A stretch of DNA of 32,854 nucleotides from JBGSKY01 sp041740995 (GTDB lineage: Bacteria; Planctomycetota; Planctomycetia; Pirellulales; Pirellulaceae): positions 1 to 32,854 of the forward strand of contig JBGSKY010000081.1 of assembly GCA_041740995.1 (NCBI GenBank). The letters are read 5' to 3'. How positions within the stretch are numbered: position 1 is the stretch's first letter; each line of letters begins with the position of its first letter. Both the position numbers and the translations under genes were made by a program. Positions 26,663 through 32,854 of the stretch are shown one piece after another. Below the pieces are notes generated by a model that did not search any database, was not told the origin of the DNA, and saw nothing but the letters and a program-made list of their open reading frames with translations.

Positions 26663-27297
26663 TGTCGTCCGATGCATCAAAGGTCACGCTTGATCGGTTT
26701 GCAAGTCACGGTTTTCGTCGCTTGGAAGATTCGCACCATTTTGATGCGCTGATAAATTCATCGATCCCGATTGAGATTGAAGTAGGCTCGGGGAAAGGAA
26801 TGTTTTTGAAAAACGCGGCGAAGAATCAGCCTTCGACTCAGTTCGTCGGATTGGAGATCGCGTCGAAGTACGCCGCCTTGGCGAATTCGAGACTGAAGCG
26901 AGACAATTTAGATAACGCCGTCTGTCTTTGCGCCGATGCAGTTCGAGTGATGAATACCGCTGTGCCAATCGCTCGACTCGAAGCAGTCCATGTTTACTTT
27001 CCTGATCCGTGGTGGAAAGCACGACACAAGAAGCGTCGCGTGCTCAATGAATCGATGATTCTCGCGATCGATCGAGCCTTAAAACCAGGATCGAAGTTGC
27101 ATTTCTGGACCGATGTACTCGACTATTACGAAAGCACTGTCGAACTTATCGCTGAGTTAACGTCGTGGTCAGGTCCGCACTTAATTGACGAAAGACCACC
27201 GGAAGATTCAATGGATTACTTGACTCATTTTGAGCGTCGGACGCGATTGAATGAAATGCCGGTCTATCGTTCCTTCTACAGCAAACTTGCGCAATAG
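26662..27297 (+). CDS. trmB: tRNA (guanine-N7-)-methyltransferase
   Basis: The 211-residue SAM-dependent enzyme makes 7-methylguanosine at position 46 of tRNA. The SAM-binding motif is IEIEVGSGKGMFLKNAA, followed by FVGLEIASKYAALANSRL. The family signature VYFPDPWWKARHKKRRVLNE is complete. The C-terminal part (RRTRLNEMPVYRSFYSKLAQ) fits the family. The ATG at 26662 overlaps the stop of the upstream DUF1080-type gene (TAATG), implying translational coupling; an in-frame codon nine residues upstream lies inside that gene and is less likely. The pairing with a secreted-sugar-hydrolase-like gene has no obvious functional reason. Confidence 0.95.
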   Translation: MSSDASKVTLDRFASHGFRRLEDSHHFDALINSSIPIEIEVGSGKGMFLKNAAKNQPSTQFVGLEIASKYAALANSRLKRDNLDNAVCLCADAVRVMNTAVPIARLEAVHVYFPDPWWKARHKKRRVLNESMILAIDRALKPGSKLHFWTDVLDYYESTVELIAELTSWSGPHLIDERPPEDSMDYLTHFERRTRLNEMPVYRSFYSKLAQ

Positions 27298-27336
27298 CCT
27301 TTGAAAGCCGCATGTCTTTCGCTATTTGTTCAGTGC

Positions 27337-28119
27337 TTACAAACTTTCCAAAAACTCCAAGAGTAAATCGTTGAAATCGTCGGGTTGTTCTTTGGGAGAA
27401 AGATGCGCCGCATCATGGATGACTTCGAAGCGAGAATTCGGTAATCCGCGAGACATCTTTTGCATCGTCTCAGTCGTCGCAATTTCATCGTCAGTTCCAG
27501 CGATCACCAGACTCGGCGTTGTAATCTGCGATAGTCGATCATCAAAATCGTCGCGATTGGCCATCGCAAGCAGAGACGCCTCGATCGTTTTGGGTGGCAC
27601 GGAAAACATGACCTCTCGAAGCCATCCATCGAGTGCTGGATCATTCATGCGGCTACATTCCGAGAGCAATTTTTCGAGCATCGGTGCTACCGCTTCCGAC
27701 GTTCCTTTTGAAACAGCGGTGGCCGCCGTTTTGACTCGATTTTGTTTCGCTTCCGGCGTATCAGCTGACGATTTGGTATGACAAAATACCAAGCCTCGAA
27801 GTTGTTCTGGGAACTGTCGCCAAAACTCCAGTGCGATATATCCGCCCATGGAAAGCCCGACCATCACAATCGGATCGTCGACGGAACTGGCAGAAAGCGA
27901 TTGGCGAACATCGCTCGCGAAAGCTGCCATGTCAGGAAATTGCTCACTCGAGATTGGAAGTGAACTTCCGAAACCTGGCAGATCTACCAGGATCACTTGA
28001 TGGCGCCCCTTCATTGCAGCGACTTGGTTATCCCACAGCGATCGATTCAGCGGATAACCATGCAAAAAAACGACCGGCGAGCCCGTGCCATGGATTTCAA
28101 TATTCGAATATGGCTTCAT
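27337..28119 (-). CDS. Alpha/beta hydrolase
   Basis: The 260-residue protein is a complete alpha/beta-hydrolase of the esterase/lipase or BioH-like kind. The oxyanion-hole motif VVFLHGYPLNRSLWDNQV is followed by the nucleophile elbow VGLSMGGYIAL (Ser90), an acidic residue in VIAGTDDEIA (Asp210 or Asp211) and the catalytic His in HDAAHLSPKEQP (His239). A lid region lies between about 115 and 195. No signal peptide is present, so it is cytoplasmic. The substrate is unknown. It is the last gene of the minus-strand run that includes the DEAD-box helicase, 157 bp after the coiled-coil protein gene. Confidence 0.92.
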   Translation of the reverse strand: MKPYSNIEIHGTGSPVVFLHGYPLNRSLWDNQVAAMKGRHQVILVDLPGFGSSLPISSEQFPDMAAFASDVRQSLSASSVDDPIVMVGLSMGGYIALEFWRQFPEQLRGLVFCHTKSSADTPEAKQNRVKTAATAVSKGTSEAVAPMLEKLLSECSRMNDPALDGWLREVMFSVPPKTIEASLLAMANRDDFDDRLSQITTPSLVIAGTDDEIATTETMQKMSRGLPNSRFEVIHDAAHLSPKEQPDDFNDLLLEFLESL

Positions 28120-28277
28120 TTTGTCCTGCTCAAAGCTATCGTTTTCTGGCCAGTGCGATCAAATCAATTGCGGGCCATCATGATAACGTATCGCGCGGAT
28201 CTTCGTCTCAAAAGTTCGAGCGTCAGGAACTCGAATTTGCAATTAAGTAACCGTTCACGTTGAGCACATTTAGGCTA

Positions 28278-28817
28278 CTAACGAAAACGACGAGATTGCT
28301 TTCGGCGTTTGTTATTTGGCGAACGATTTTGAGGCGATGCCGAGTTTGAACCTGCCACAGCCTTCATTGTCGGACTGGAGATATCGACGGTTGCGGGCAC
28401 TATGGGTTTTGGTACCGTCGTTTGCAATTGGATTGCTTCCGGCGCAGCAACGGAGACACCATAACTCGCCGACGACTGTATTGGTGAAGGTCTGACTTCC
28501 TCTTCTCCAGAATCGTACTCCCATGCCTCGGATTCAACGCTCGGTACAGACAAAGAAGCGATCAATCGGTCGAGTGATTGTTCGCGCAGATCAAGATTTT
28601 TTTGTCGATTCTCCAACTCAAGTTGGCGTGCATCGAGTTCTTCGGTCAAGCGATTAAGCTCACGCAAAACGCCGTTCACTTCGCCGATCCAGTGGCCGCT
28701 GTCGTCAAGATATCGATTGACGGCCGATTGGAGCGATCGAAAACTACGTGTAAACCGAATGCTGCGTTCTGGTTTCTCGGTGTTGTAAGTCGCAGAGTTA
28801 TGTGTCGCGGTCGACAT
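28278..28817 (-). CDS. Small coiled-coil protein with a basic tail, function unknown
   Basis: The 179-residue protein has a heptad-like helical region at about 47-90 (LRELNRLTEELDARQLELEN then RQKNLDLREQSLDRL). An acidic Glu stretch (YDSGEEEVRPSP) and a Ser/Pro/Ala-rich part follow, and the end is strongly basic (NNKRRKQSRRFR). No signal peptide or membrane helix is seen. The ATG at 28817 (MSTATHNSAT) has a GAGGG ribosome site about nine bases before it, which decides against a start 23 codons further upstream. The gene lies 80 bp after the DEAD-box helicase gene on the same strand. The basic tail suggests nucleic-acid contact, by inference only. No family recognised. Confidence 0.75.
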   Translation of the reverse strand: MSTATHNSATYNTEKPERSIRFTRSFRSLQSAVNRYLDDSGHWIGEVNGVLRELNRLTEELDARQLELENRQKNLDLREQSLDRLIASLSVPSVESEAWEYDSGEEEVRPSPIQSSASYGVSVAAPEAIQLQTTVPKPIVPATVDISSPTMKAVAGSNSASPQNRSPNNKRRKQSRRFR

Positions 28818-28897
28818 GGGTTTCCCTCGATTGCTCGCGGATACATTTTTGGTGTATCTAAACCATACGTCACGAATCTCGAACAAGCGAATTCAAT

Positions 28898-30328
28898 TCA
28901 CGATTTTTTTGCTCGCTTAGCAGGCCGCTTTTTTTTCCAGGCCGGCGCGAACTTATCTTTCGATTGACGAACACCACCGCCGGTTCGAATTTTCCCTGAC
29001 AGTGAACGCCGTCTTGCACCAACTTTATACTCGACGACTGCCAGTTTTCCGCTGCTTGTTTTTCTGACCTTTCGTTCGATTTTTCCATCTTCACTCTTCT
29101 TTAGCCGGCGTGGCTGACGCCCCACTTCTTCGGTCGGTTGGTCATGGGCAGTGAACTGATACTCGGGCAGTTCAATTGCGAATGGATGATTTGCTTCGAT
29201 AGAAATGCGCTGGCCGATTTGCTTTTCGATGTTTCGTAACATCGGCATATCCGTCGGCGTCGCGAACGTCAAACTGGTTCCCGCCAGACCGGCACGGGCG
29301 GTCCTGCCCACGCGGTGAACGTAAGATTCAACCGACAATGGAACTTCGATGTTGATCACATGGCTGAGTGCATCAAAGTCAATTCCTCGCGCTGCAACAT
29401 CGGTTGCAACTAACGTCGTAATCTCCTGCGCACGTAATTGTCGCAGTACATCGTCACGGGCGGTTTGGGACATGCCGCCATGCATCATCGCGACGGCAAT
29501 ATTTCGACGACTGAGATAACGAGTGAACCGACCGGCTAGCGAACGGCTGTTGGCAAAGACAACGGTCGCGCGCGGCTGATGCTGTTTGATCTGGCCAGCT
29601 AGTAACGCGTAGAGCAAATTCTGCTTGTCAGCTTCACGAACCGGCAAAATATATTGCTCTAGCAAATCGACTTGAGTCGCTGGCACATCGACAAAGAGTT
29701 CAATGGCATCTCGCAGCAACTTGCTCGATAGCCGACGGATTTGCGGCGGAAATGTCGCCGAAAAGAAGAGCGACTGACGATCGGTAGGCAGCTTGGCAAG
29801 AATCACATCCAGTTCGGCTTGGAAACCCATGTCCAGCATCCGATCTGCTTCGTCGAGGACTAAAACTTCGACTCGATCGAGCAGTGCATGACCTTGATTC
29901 ATCAGGTCGATCAGCCGTCCTGGCGTCGCGATAAGCACTTCGACTCCTGCGGCCAGCATTTTACGCTGTCTGGCATAACCAACCCCACCGTATACCACCG
30001 CGTTTCGGACCGGCAGGCCAGCCGAAAATTGGTTGAAGACTTCGCCAACTTGTTGCGCCAATTCTCGCGTTGGAACAAGGACTAATACCGGCGGGCGCCG
30101 CGTCGCTGCCGGCTTCGAATCGACGGACCATCGGTTGATGATCGGCAAGGCGAACGCAGCCGTTTTGCCGCTGCCAGTCATTGCGATCCCAACGAGATCC
30201 CGTCCATCGATGATGATCGGAACTGCACCGACTTGAATCTTTGTCGGCTCGGTCCAGCCCAGCTTGGCAACGATTTGCAATACATGCGGAGATAAATTGA
30301 GAGAGTTGAAATCCTGCACGTTGCTCAT
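28898..30328 (-). CDS. DEAD-box RNA helicase (RhlE/CsdA type)
   Basis: The 476-residue ATP-dependent RNA helicase has all family motifs: Q motif (FNSLNLSPHVLQIVAKLGW then EPTKIQ), motif I AMTGSGKTAAFALP, Ia VPTRELAQQV, Ib TPGRLIDL, II VLDEADRMLDMGFQ, III SATFPP, V ATDVAARGIDFDALSHVIN and VI HRVGRTARAG. The C-terminal about 90 residues are basic (KKSEDGKIERKVRKTSSGKL, then WKKKRPAKRAKKS), as in RhlE-like enzymes that bind RNA through a charged tail. It probably works in ribosome assembly or mRNA turnover. I prefer the ATG at 30328; a GTG immediately before it is also possible. A perfect inverted repeat lies 9 bp upstream of the start. Confidence 0.95.
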   Translation of the reverse strand: MSNVQDFNSLNLSPHVLQIVAKLGWTEPTKIQVGAVPIIIDGRDLVGIAMTGSGKTAAFALPIINRWSVDSKPAATRRPPVLVLVPTRELAQQVGEVFNQFSAGLPVRNAVVYGGVGYARQRKMLAAGVEVLIATPGRLIDLMNQGHALLDRVEVLVLDEADRMLDMGFQAELDVILAKLPTDRQSLFFSATFPPQIRRLSSKLLRDAIELFVDVPATQVDLLEQYILPVREADKQNLLYALLAGQIKQHQPRATVVFANSRSLAGRFTRYLSRRNIAVAMMHGGMSQTARDDVLRQLRAQEITTLVATDVAARGIDFDALSHVINIEVPLSVESYVHRVGRTARAGLAGTSLTFATPTDMPMLRNIEKQIGQRISIEANHPFAIELPEYQFTAHDQPTEEVGRQPRRLKKSEDGKIERKVRKTSSGKLAVVEYKVGARRRSLSGKIRTGGGVRQSKDKFAPAWKKKRPAKRAKKS

Positions 30329-30337
30329 CACTTAGAA

Positions 30338-30401
30338 CCTATCCGAAAAGGGGTCTGACCCTTTGGACGAACGGAGAGGGTCAGACCCCTTTTCGGATAG
30401 G
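30338..30401. repeat. Perfect 25-bp inverted repeat between transporter and helicase genes
   Basis: The left arm (30338-30362) and right arm (30377-30401) are exact reverse complements over 25 bp, with a 14-base loop (TTGGACGAACGGAG). The core of each arm is GGGGTCTGACCC or its complement, itself nearly palindromic, beside an AAAAGGGG or CCCCTTTT run. From memory, GGGTCAGACCCC-type elements are a common intergenic repeat in many bacteria and are linked to REP-associated transposases; I could not check copies here. It fills the gap between the transporter stop and the helicase start. It could act as a transcription attenuator or mRNA-stability element, or be a transposed REP-like unit. No T-run follows outside the stem. 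Confidence 0.85.
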
Positions 30402-30404
30402 CAC

Positions 30405-31745
30405 TTAAGTCAAAATTCCGACAACGCAAGCGGTCATATTACACGCCAGAAGGCCACCCAGCATTGCTCGAAAACCCAACGACGCGATGTCGCTTCTTCG
30501 CTGGGGAGCAAGTGCACTAATGCCCCCGATTTGGATTCCGATTGCCGAAAGGTTCGAGAATCCACACAACGCATAGGTCATCAATCGCACCGTACGGGGG
30601 CTTAGCGTGTCCGCATTTTGCTTGATCATTTCGCCCATCTGCTGATACGCCACAAACTCATTTGCAATCACCTTAATGCCCAACAATTCGCCAGCGGCAA
30701 GCGATTCGCTCCACGGAATTCCAATTAAGAAGGCCAACGGAGCGAATAGATATCCGACCAATCGTTGCAGCGTCAACGTAGGATTGCCATCGATATCGAT
30801 GAAGCCTAGACGTCCGGTAACTGCACCTAAAATCCAATTCCCGAGCGATATTAATGCCAAAAAAGCGATCAACATTGCGGCAATGTTCAGTGCCATTTTC
30901 AAGCCATCCGACGCGCCGCTGGCCGCCGCATCGATCACATTAATCGGACCGCTTGTTTCAGCAGTAACCGTGGACGTTGCCAGCGAGTCTTGCTGGAGAG
31001 CAGGCGTTTTGTTGACTGACATTATCGCTTCAGCGGCGCCCACCTCATTGGGTGCCATCGGGACAATTAGCTTTGCAACGACCAATGACGCAGGTGCAGA
31101 AATGAAACATGCGATCAAGAGGTGGCCAACTTCAACGCCAAAACTTGCATAGGCCAAGAGAAGTGAACCAGTCACTGAAGCGAATCCGCCGGTCATCAAT
31201 GCGTTTAATTCGGAGCGATTCATCCGAGCAATGTACGGCTTCACGACCAGCGGTGCTTCCGTATGACCGACGAAAATATTTGCCGATGCGGCCAGCGTTT
31301 CCGCGCCAGTGGTTCCAAGCGTCAACTGCATTATCCACGAGACGCCCTTGACGACCCATTGCATTACGCCGAGATAATAAAGGACCGACATCAAAGCCGA
31401 GAAGAAGATCACCGTCGGTAACACACCGAAAGCAAAAGTTGAAAGCAATGACTGCCTGTGAATTTCACCTGCGTTTGGATTCTCGCCCGGCATCGGCTGG
31501 CCGTTGACGCCAAAGACAAAATCCGCGCCAGCGTTTGAACAGCGCTGGATGACCGCAGCAAAATTTTCAGAAGCTAAGAAAACTGGCTCACGGATGAAGT
31601 CGTTCAACAATGCAAAGGCGATTACAAATTGCAGCAGGATGCCGCCAATCACAATCCGCCATGAGATATTCCGCTGGAAACCGCCGATCGCCCAAGCGAT
31701 GAAGAGTAATACCAAAAGGCCAAATAAACTGAGCAACGTTTCCAA
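30405..31745 (-). CDS. Concentrative nucleoside transporter (CNT/NupC family)
   Basis: The 446-residue polytopic inner-membrane protein should import nucleosides with a proton or sodium ion. The family signature SANIFVGHTEAPLVVKPYIA is present, with related elements MNRSELNALMTGGFASVTGS, LASFG-like membrane segments and the C-terminal YALCGFSNLSAIGIQIGGIS. About nine to ten hydrophobic segments can be counted. The region at about 240-275 (SVNKTPALQQDSLATSTVTA) is a hydrophilic loop longer than in E. coli NupC. It follows upp with an 8-bp gap, which fits a pyrimidine/nucleoside salvage operon. The stop lies 3 bp from the inverted repeat. Substrate range cannot be set from the sequence. Confidence 0.93.
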   Translation of the reverse strand: METLLSLFGLLVLLFIAWAIGGFQRNISWRIVIGGILLQFVIAFALLNDFIREPVFLASENFAAVIQRCSNAGADFVFGVNGQPMPGENPNAGEIHRQSLLSTFAFGVLPTVIFFSALMSVLYYLGVMQWVVKGVSWIMQLTLGTTGAETLAASANIFVGHTEAPLVVKPYIARMNRSELNALMTGGFASVTGSLLLAYASFGVEVGHLLIACFISAPASLVVAKLIVPMAPNEVGAAEAIMSVNKTPALQQDSLATSTVTAETSGPINVIDAAASGASDGLKMALNIAAMLIAFLALISLGNWILGAVTGRLGFIDIDGNPTLTLQRLVGYLFAPLAFLIGIPWSESLAAGELLGIKVIANEFVAYQQMGEMIKQNADTLSPRTVRLMTYALCGFSNLSAIGIQIGGISALAPQRRSDIASLGFRAMLGGLLACNMTACVVGILT

Positions 31746-31753
31746 GCGGTTAC

Positions 31754-32452
31754 CTATGCCTTGCTAGTATTGAACATTCGATCGCCTGCGTCGCCTAAAC
31801 CAGGAACAATGAATTTCCTCGAATCAAGTTGCTTGTCGATCTTGCAAACATAGATTTTGGTGTCGGGAAACTCTGCTTGAACGGCTGCGATTCCTTCCGG
31901 TGCAGCCAGAACGCTCAGAACGCGTATGTCATTTGTGCCCCAACGCTTGAGCGTCGCAATTGCTGATCGTATAGAACCGCCAGTAGCCAACATGGGGTCG
32001 ACGACCATCGCAATGTCAGCCGCTCGATTTTCCGGCAGCTTGCAATAATACTCGACAGGCTCCGCAGTTCGTTCATCGCGATACATTCCCAGATGATAAA
32101 CTTGCGCCTGAGGTATCATTCCCAAAACGGGATTTACCAGTCCAAGCCCTGCTCGCAAAATCGGGATCAACGCGATACTGGGCGCCAACATATGTCCGTC
32201 CGCAGGTCCAATTGGCGTTTGCACAGTCTGCGGCGTTAGCGTTAAATCTCTAGTCGCTTCGATGGCTAGAAAAGTTGCCAACCTATCGATCTGATTTCGA
32301 AACTGCTCTCCAGACGACTGGCAATCTCGCAGCACCGTCATGTGATAATGAACTAGTGGATGATCAAGTTCATGAAGAAGACTGCTGTGCGTCACTCTAA
32401 CAACTGCTTCGGTTAAGGGAACTGATATTGCATCGAAGCCAAGCGATGCCAA
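31754..32452 (-). CDS. upp: Uracil phosphoribosyltransferase
   Basis: The enzyme makes UMP from uracil and PRPP in pyrimidine salvage. Family motifs seen: ELDHPLVHYHMTVLRD near the N-terminus, ILRAGLGLVNPVLGMIP, HLGMYRDERTAEPVEYYCKL, the PRPP-binding VVDPMLATGGSIRSAI, and the C-terminal PGLGDAGDRMFNT. From the TTG at 32452 it is 232 residues, about 20 longer than usual; a GTG at 32395 would give 213 residues, closer to the family length. Neither has a convincing ribosome site, so the start is open. It is followed by the nucleoside transporter 8 bp later. Confidence 0.94.
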   Translation of the reverse strand: MASLGFDAISVPLTEAVVRVTHSSLLHELDHPLVHYHMTVLRDCQSSGEQFRNQIDRLATFLAIEATRDLTLTPQTVQTPIGPADGHMLAPSIALIPILRAGLGLVNPVLGMIPQAQVYHLGMYRDERTAEPVEYYCKLPENRAADIAMVVDPMLATGGSIRSAIATLKRWGTNDIRVLSVLAAPEGIAAVQAEFPDTKIYVCKIDKQLDSRKFIVPGLGDAGDRMFNTSKA

Positions 32453-32502
32453 AGTTCTGCGATTTTAGTAGCAGTTGGCAACAATGAATAGCTGCAAAAC
32501 TA

Positions 32503-32576
32503 AAATGCTTTGCCTTCCACGCAGAGTTAACTTAGAAAACAATCCAAAGGGCTACATAAATGCCGGCAAAGCATTT
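32503..32576 (-). terminator. Inverted repeat, possible terminator of the tyrosine-kinase gene
   Basis: AAATGCTTTGCC (32503-32514) and GGCAAAGCATTT (32565-32576) are perfect 12-bp complements around a 50-base interior. On the minus strand the second arm runs into ATTTTAGTTTT, a T-rich tail, just after the end of the tyrosine-kinase gene and before upp. The long interior makes it an atypical intrinsic terminator. Confidence 0.45.
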
Positions 32577-32641
32577 ATCTTGAGAGAATCCCAAGCGCAT
32601 TGGAGTCTTGTTTCGATCAAATCAACCGACCGCTTCAAATT

Positions 32642-32854
32642 CTACTCTTGGTCGATATTGTCGTGGTAGCTCGCCTTTTGACTGTCGTAATACTTGCCGT
32701 AACCTGAATGGTTACCGTAGCCGTAGCCGTATCCGTAGCGATAACCGTAACGCCCGTAATCGCTGTAATACGGATTGTTGTCTACACCGTTTACAATCAC
32801 ACCGGTCATTCGCGCGCTGACCATGTCCAGTTGCTCTTTCGCTTTCTGAGAAGC
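32642..32854 (-). CDS. C-terminal end of a bacterial tyrosine kinase / exopolysaccharide regulator (5' end outside window)
   Basis: Seventy residues are visible before the right edge; the frame stays open to the last base, so this is the tail of a longer gene. The part ASQKAKEQLDMVSARMTGVI then VNGVDNNPYYSD matches the end of the P-loop domain in CpsD/Wzc-type BY-kinases (LIGVVLN-VD). It is followed by a Tyr/Gly cluster (12 Tyr between visible residues 29 and 56, e.g. YGYRYGYGYGYG), which is the autophosphorylation tail of these kinases. Such proteins control chain length and export of exopolysaccharide. A polysaccharide locus probably lies beyond the right edge. The Walker motifs are outside the window, so the call rests on the tail alone. 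Confidence 0.75.
   Translation of the reverse strand, partial: ASQKAKEQLDMVSARMTGVIVNGVDNNPYYSDYGRYGYRYGYGYGYGNHSGYGKYYDSQKASYHDNIDQE

Noticed and set aside
28818..28886. 23-residue N-terminal extension of the coiled-coil protein
   Set aside because: The ATG at 28817 has a good ribosome site; the extension has none.
1..32854. tRNA, rRNA, CRISPR arrays, transposase genes or phage genes
   Set aside because: No T-loop-like sequence with matching arms, no regularly spaced direct repeats, and no transposase or phage protein motif was found by eye; a dedicated tRNA and CRISPR search would settle it.

Overview
The window looks like part of a planctomycete chromosome, most likely of the Pirellulaceae (Rhodopirellula/Blastopirellula type). 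This is inferred from content, not from a marker gene. The signs are moderate GC, a PEGA-domain lipoprotein, a very large membrane protein with a Ser/Asn/Gly/Gln-rich region, a DUF1080-domain exported protein, a UPF0365 flotillin (FloA), many large exported proteins of unknown function, and housekeeping genes scattered among them. No tRNA, rRNA, CRISPR array, prophage or transposase gene was seen. Genes are intact apart from the two cut by the window edges.

Layout, left to right. (1) 1-414: C-terminal end of an unrecognised protein. (2) 507-5833, minus strand: a tripartite export operon transcribed in the order ABC protein, HlyD-type adaptor, TolC-type outer membrane channel. The ABC protein has a nucleotide-binding domain that lacks the usual catalytic motifs. 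(3) 6272-6922 minus: PEGA lipoprotein, divergent from (4) 7184-8485 plus: membrane-anchored PP2C phosphatase. (5) 8529-12308 minus: 1259-residue membrane protein with about 550 residues of low-complexity sequence. (6) 12540-17285 plus: trxB, leuS and a polyprenol-phosphate-mannose-synthase-like glycosyltransferase. A 574-bp intergenic region with strong RNA-hairpin signals follows. (7) 17860-18888 plus: membrane-anchored endonuclease/exonuclease/phosphatase-family protein. (8) 18976-23233 minus: mnmA, floA and a large HtrA/PDZ protein whose protease triad is replaced and whose C-terminal alpha/beta-hydrolase-like domain also lacks its nucleophile. (9) 23890-27297 plus: an exported protein of unknown function, a DUF1080-type protein and trmB, tightly packed. 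(10) 27337-32854 minus: reading in transcription order, the Tyr-rich tail of a bacterial tyrosine kinase, upp, a concentrative nucleoside transporter, a DEAD-box helicase, a coiled-coil protein and an alpha/beta hydrolase. A perfect 25-bp inverted repeat lies between the transporter and the helicase.

How the genes fit together: upp and the nucleoside transporter form a salvage pair. mnmA, trmB, leuS and the DEAD-box helicase belong to tRNA and RNA metabolism. The export operon, FloA and its PDZ partner, and the PEGA lipoprotein belong to the envelope. The points most worth following are the proteins with enzyme folds but no catalytic residues (the ABC ATPase domain, the HtrA domain and the hydrolase domain) and the possible non-coding RNA and terminator structures at 17319-17671.
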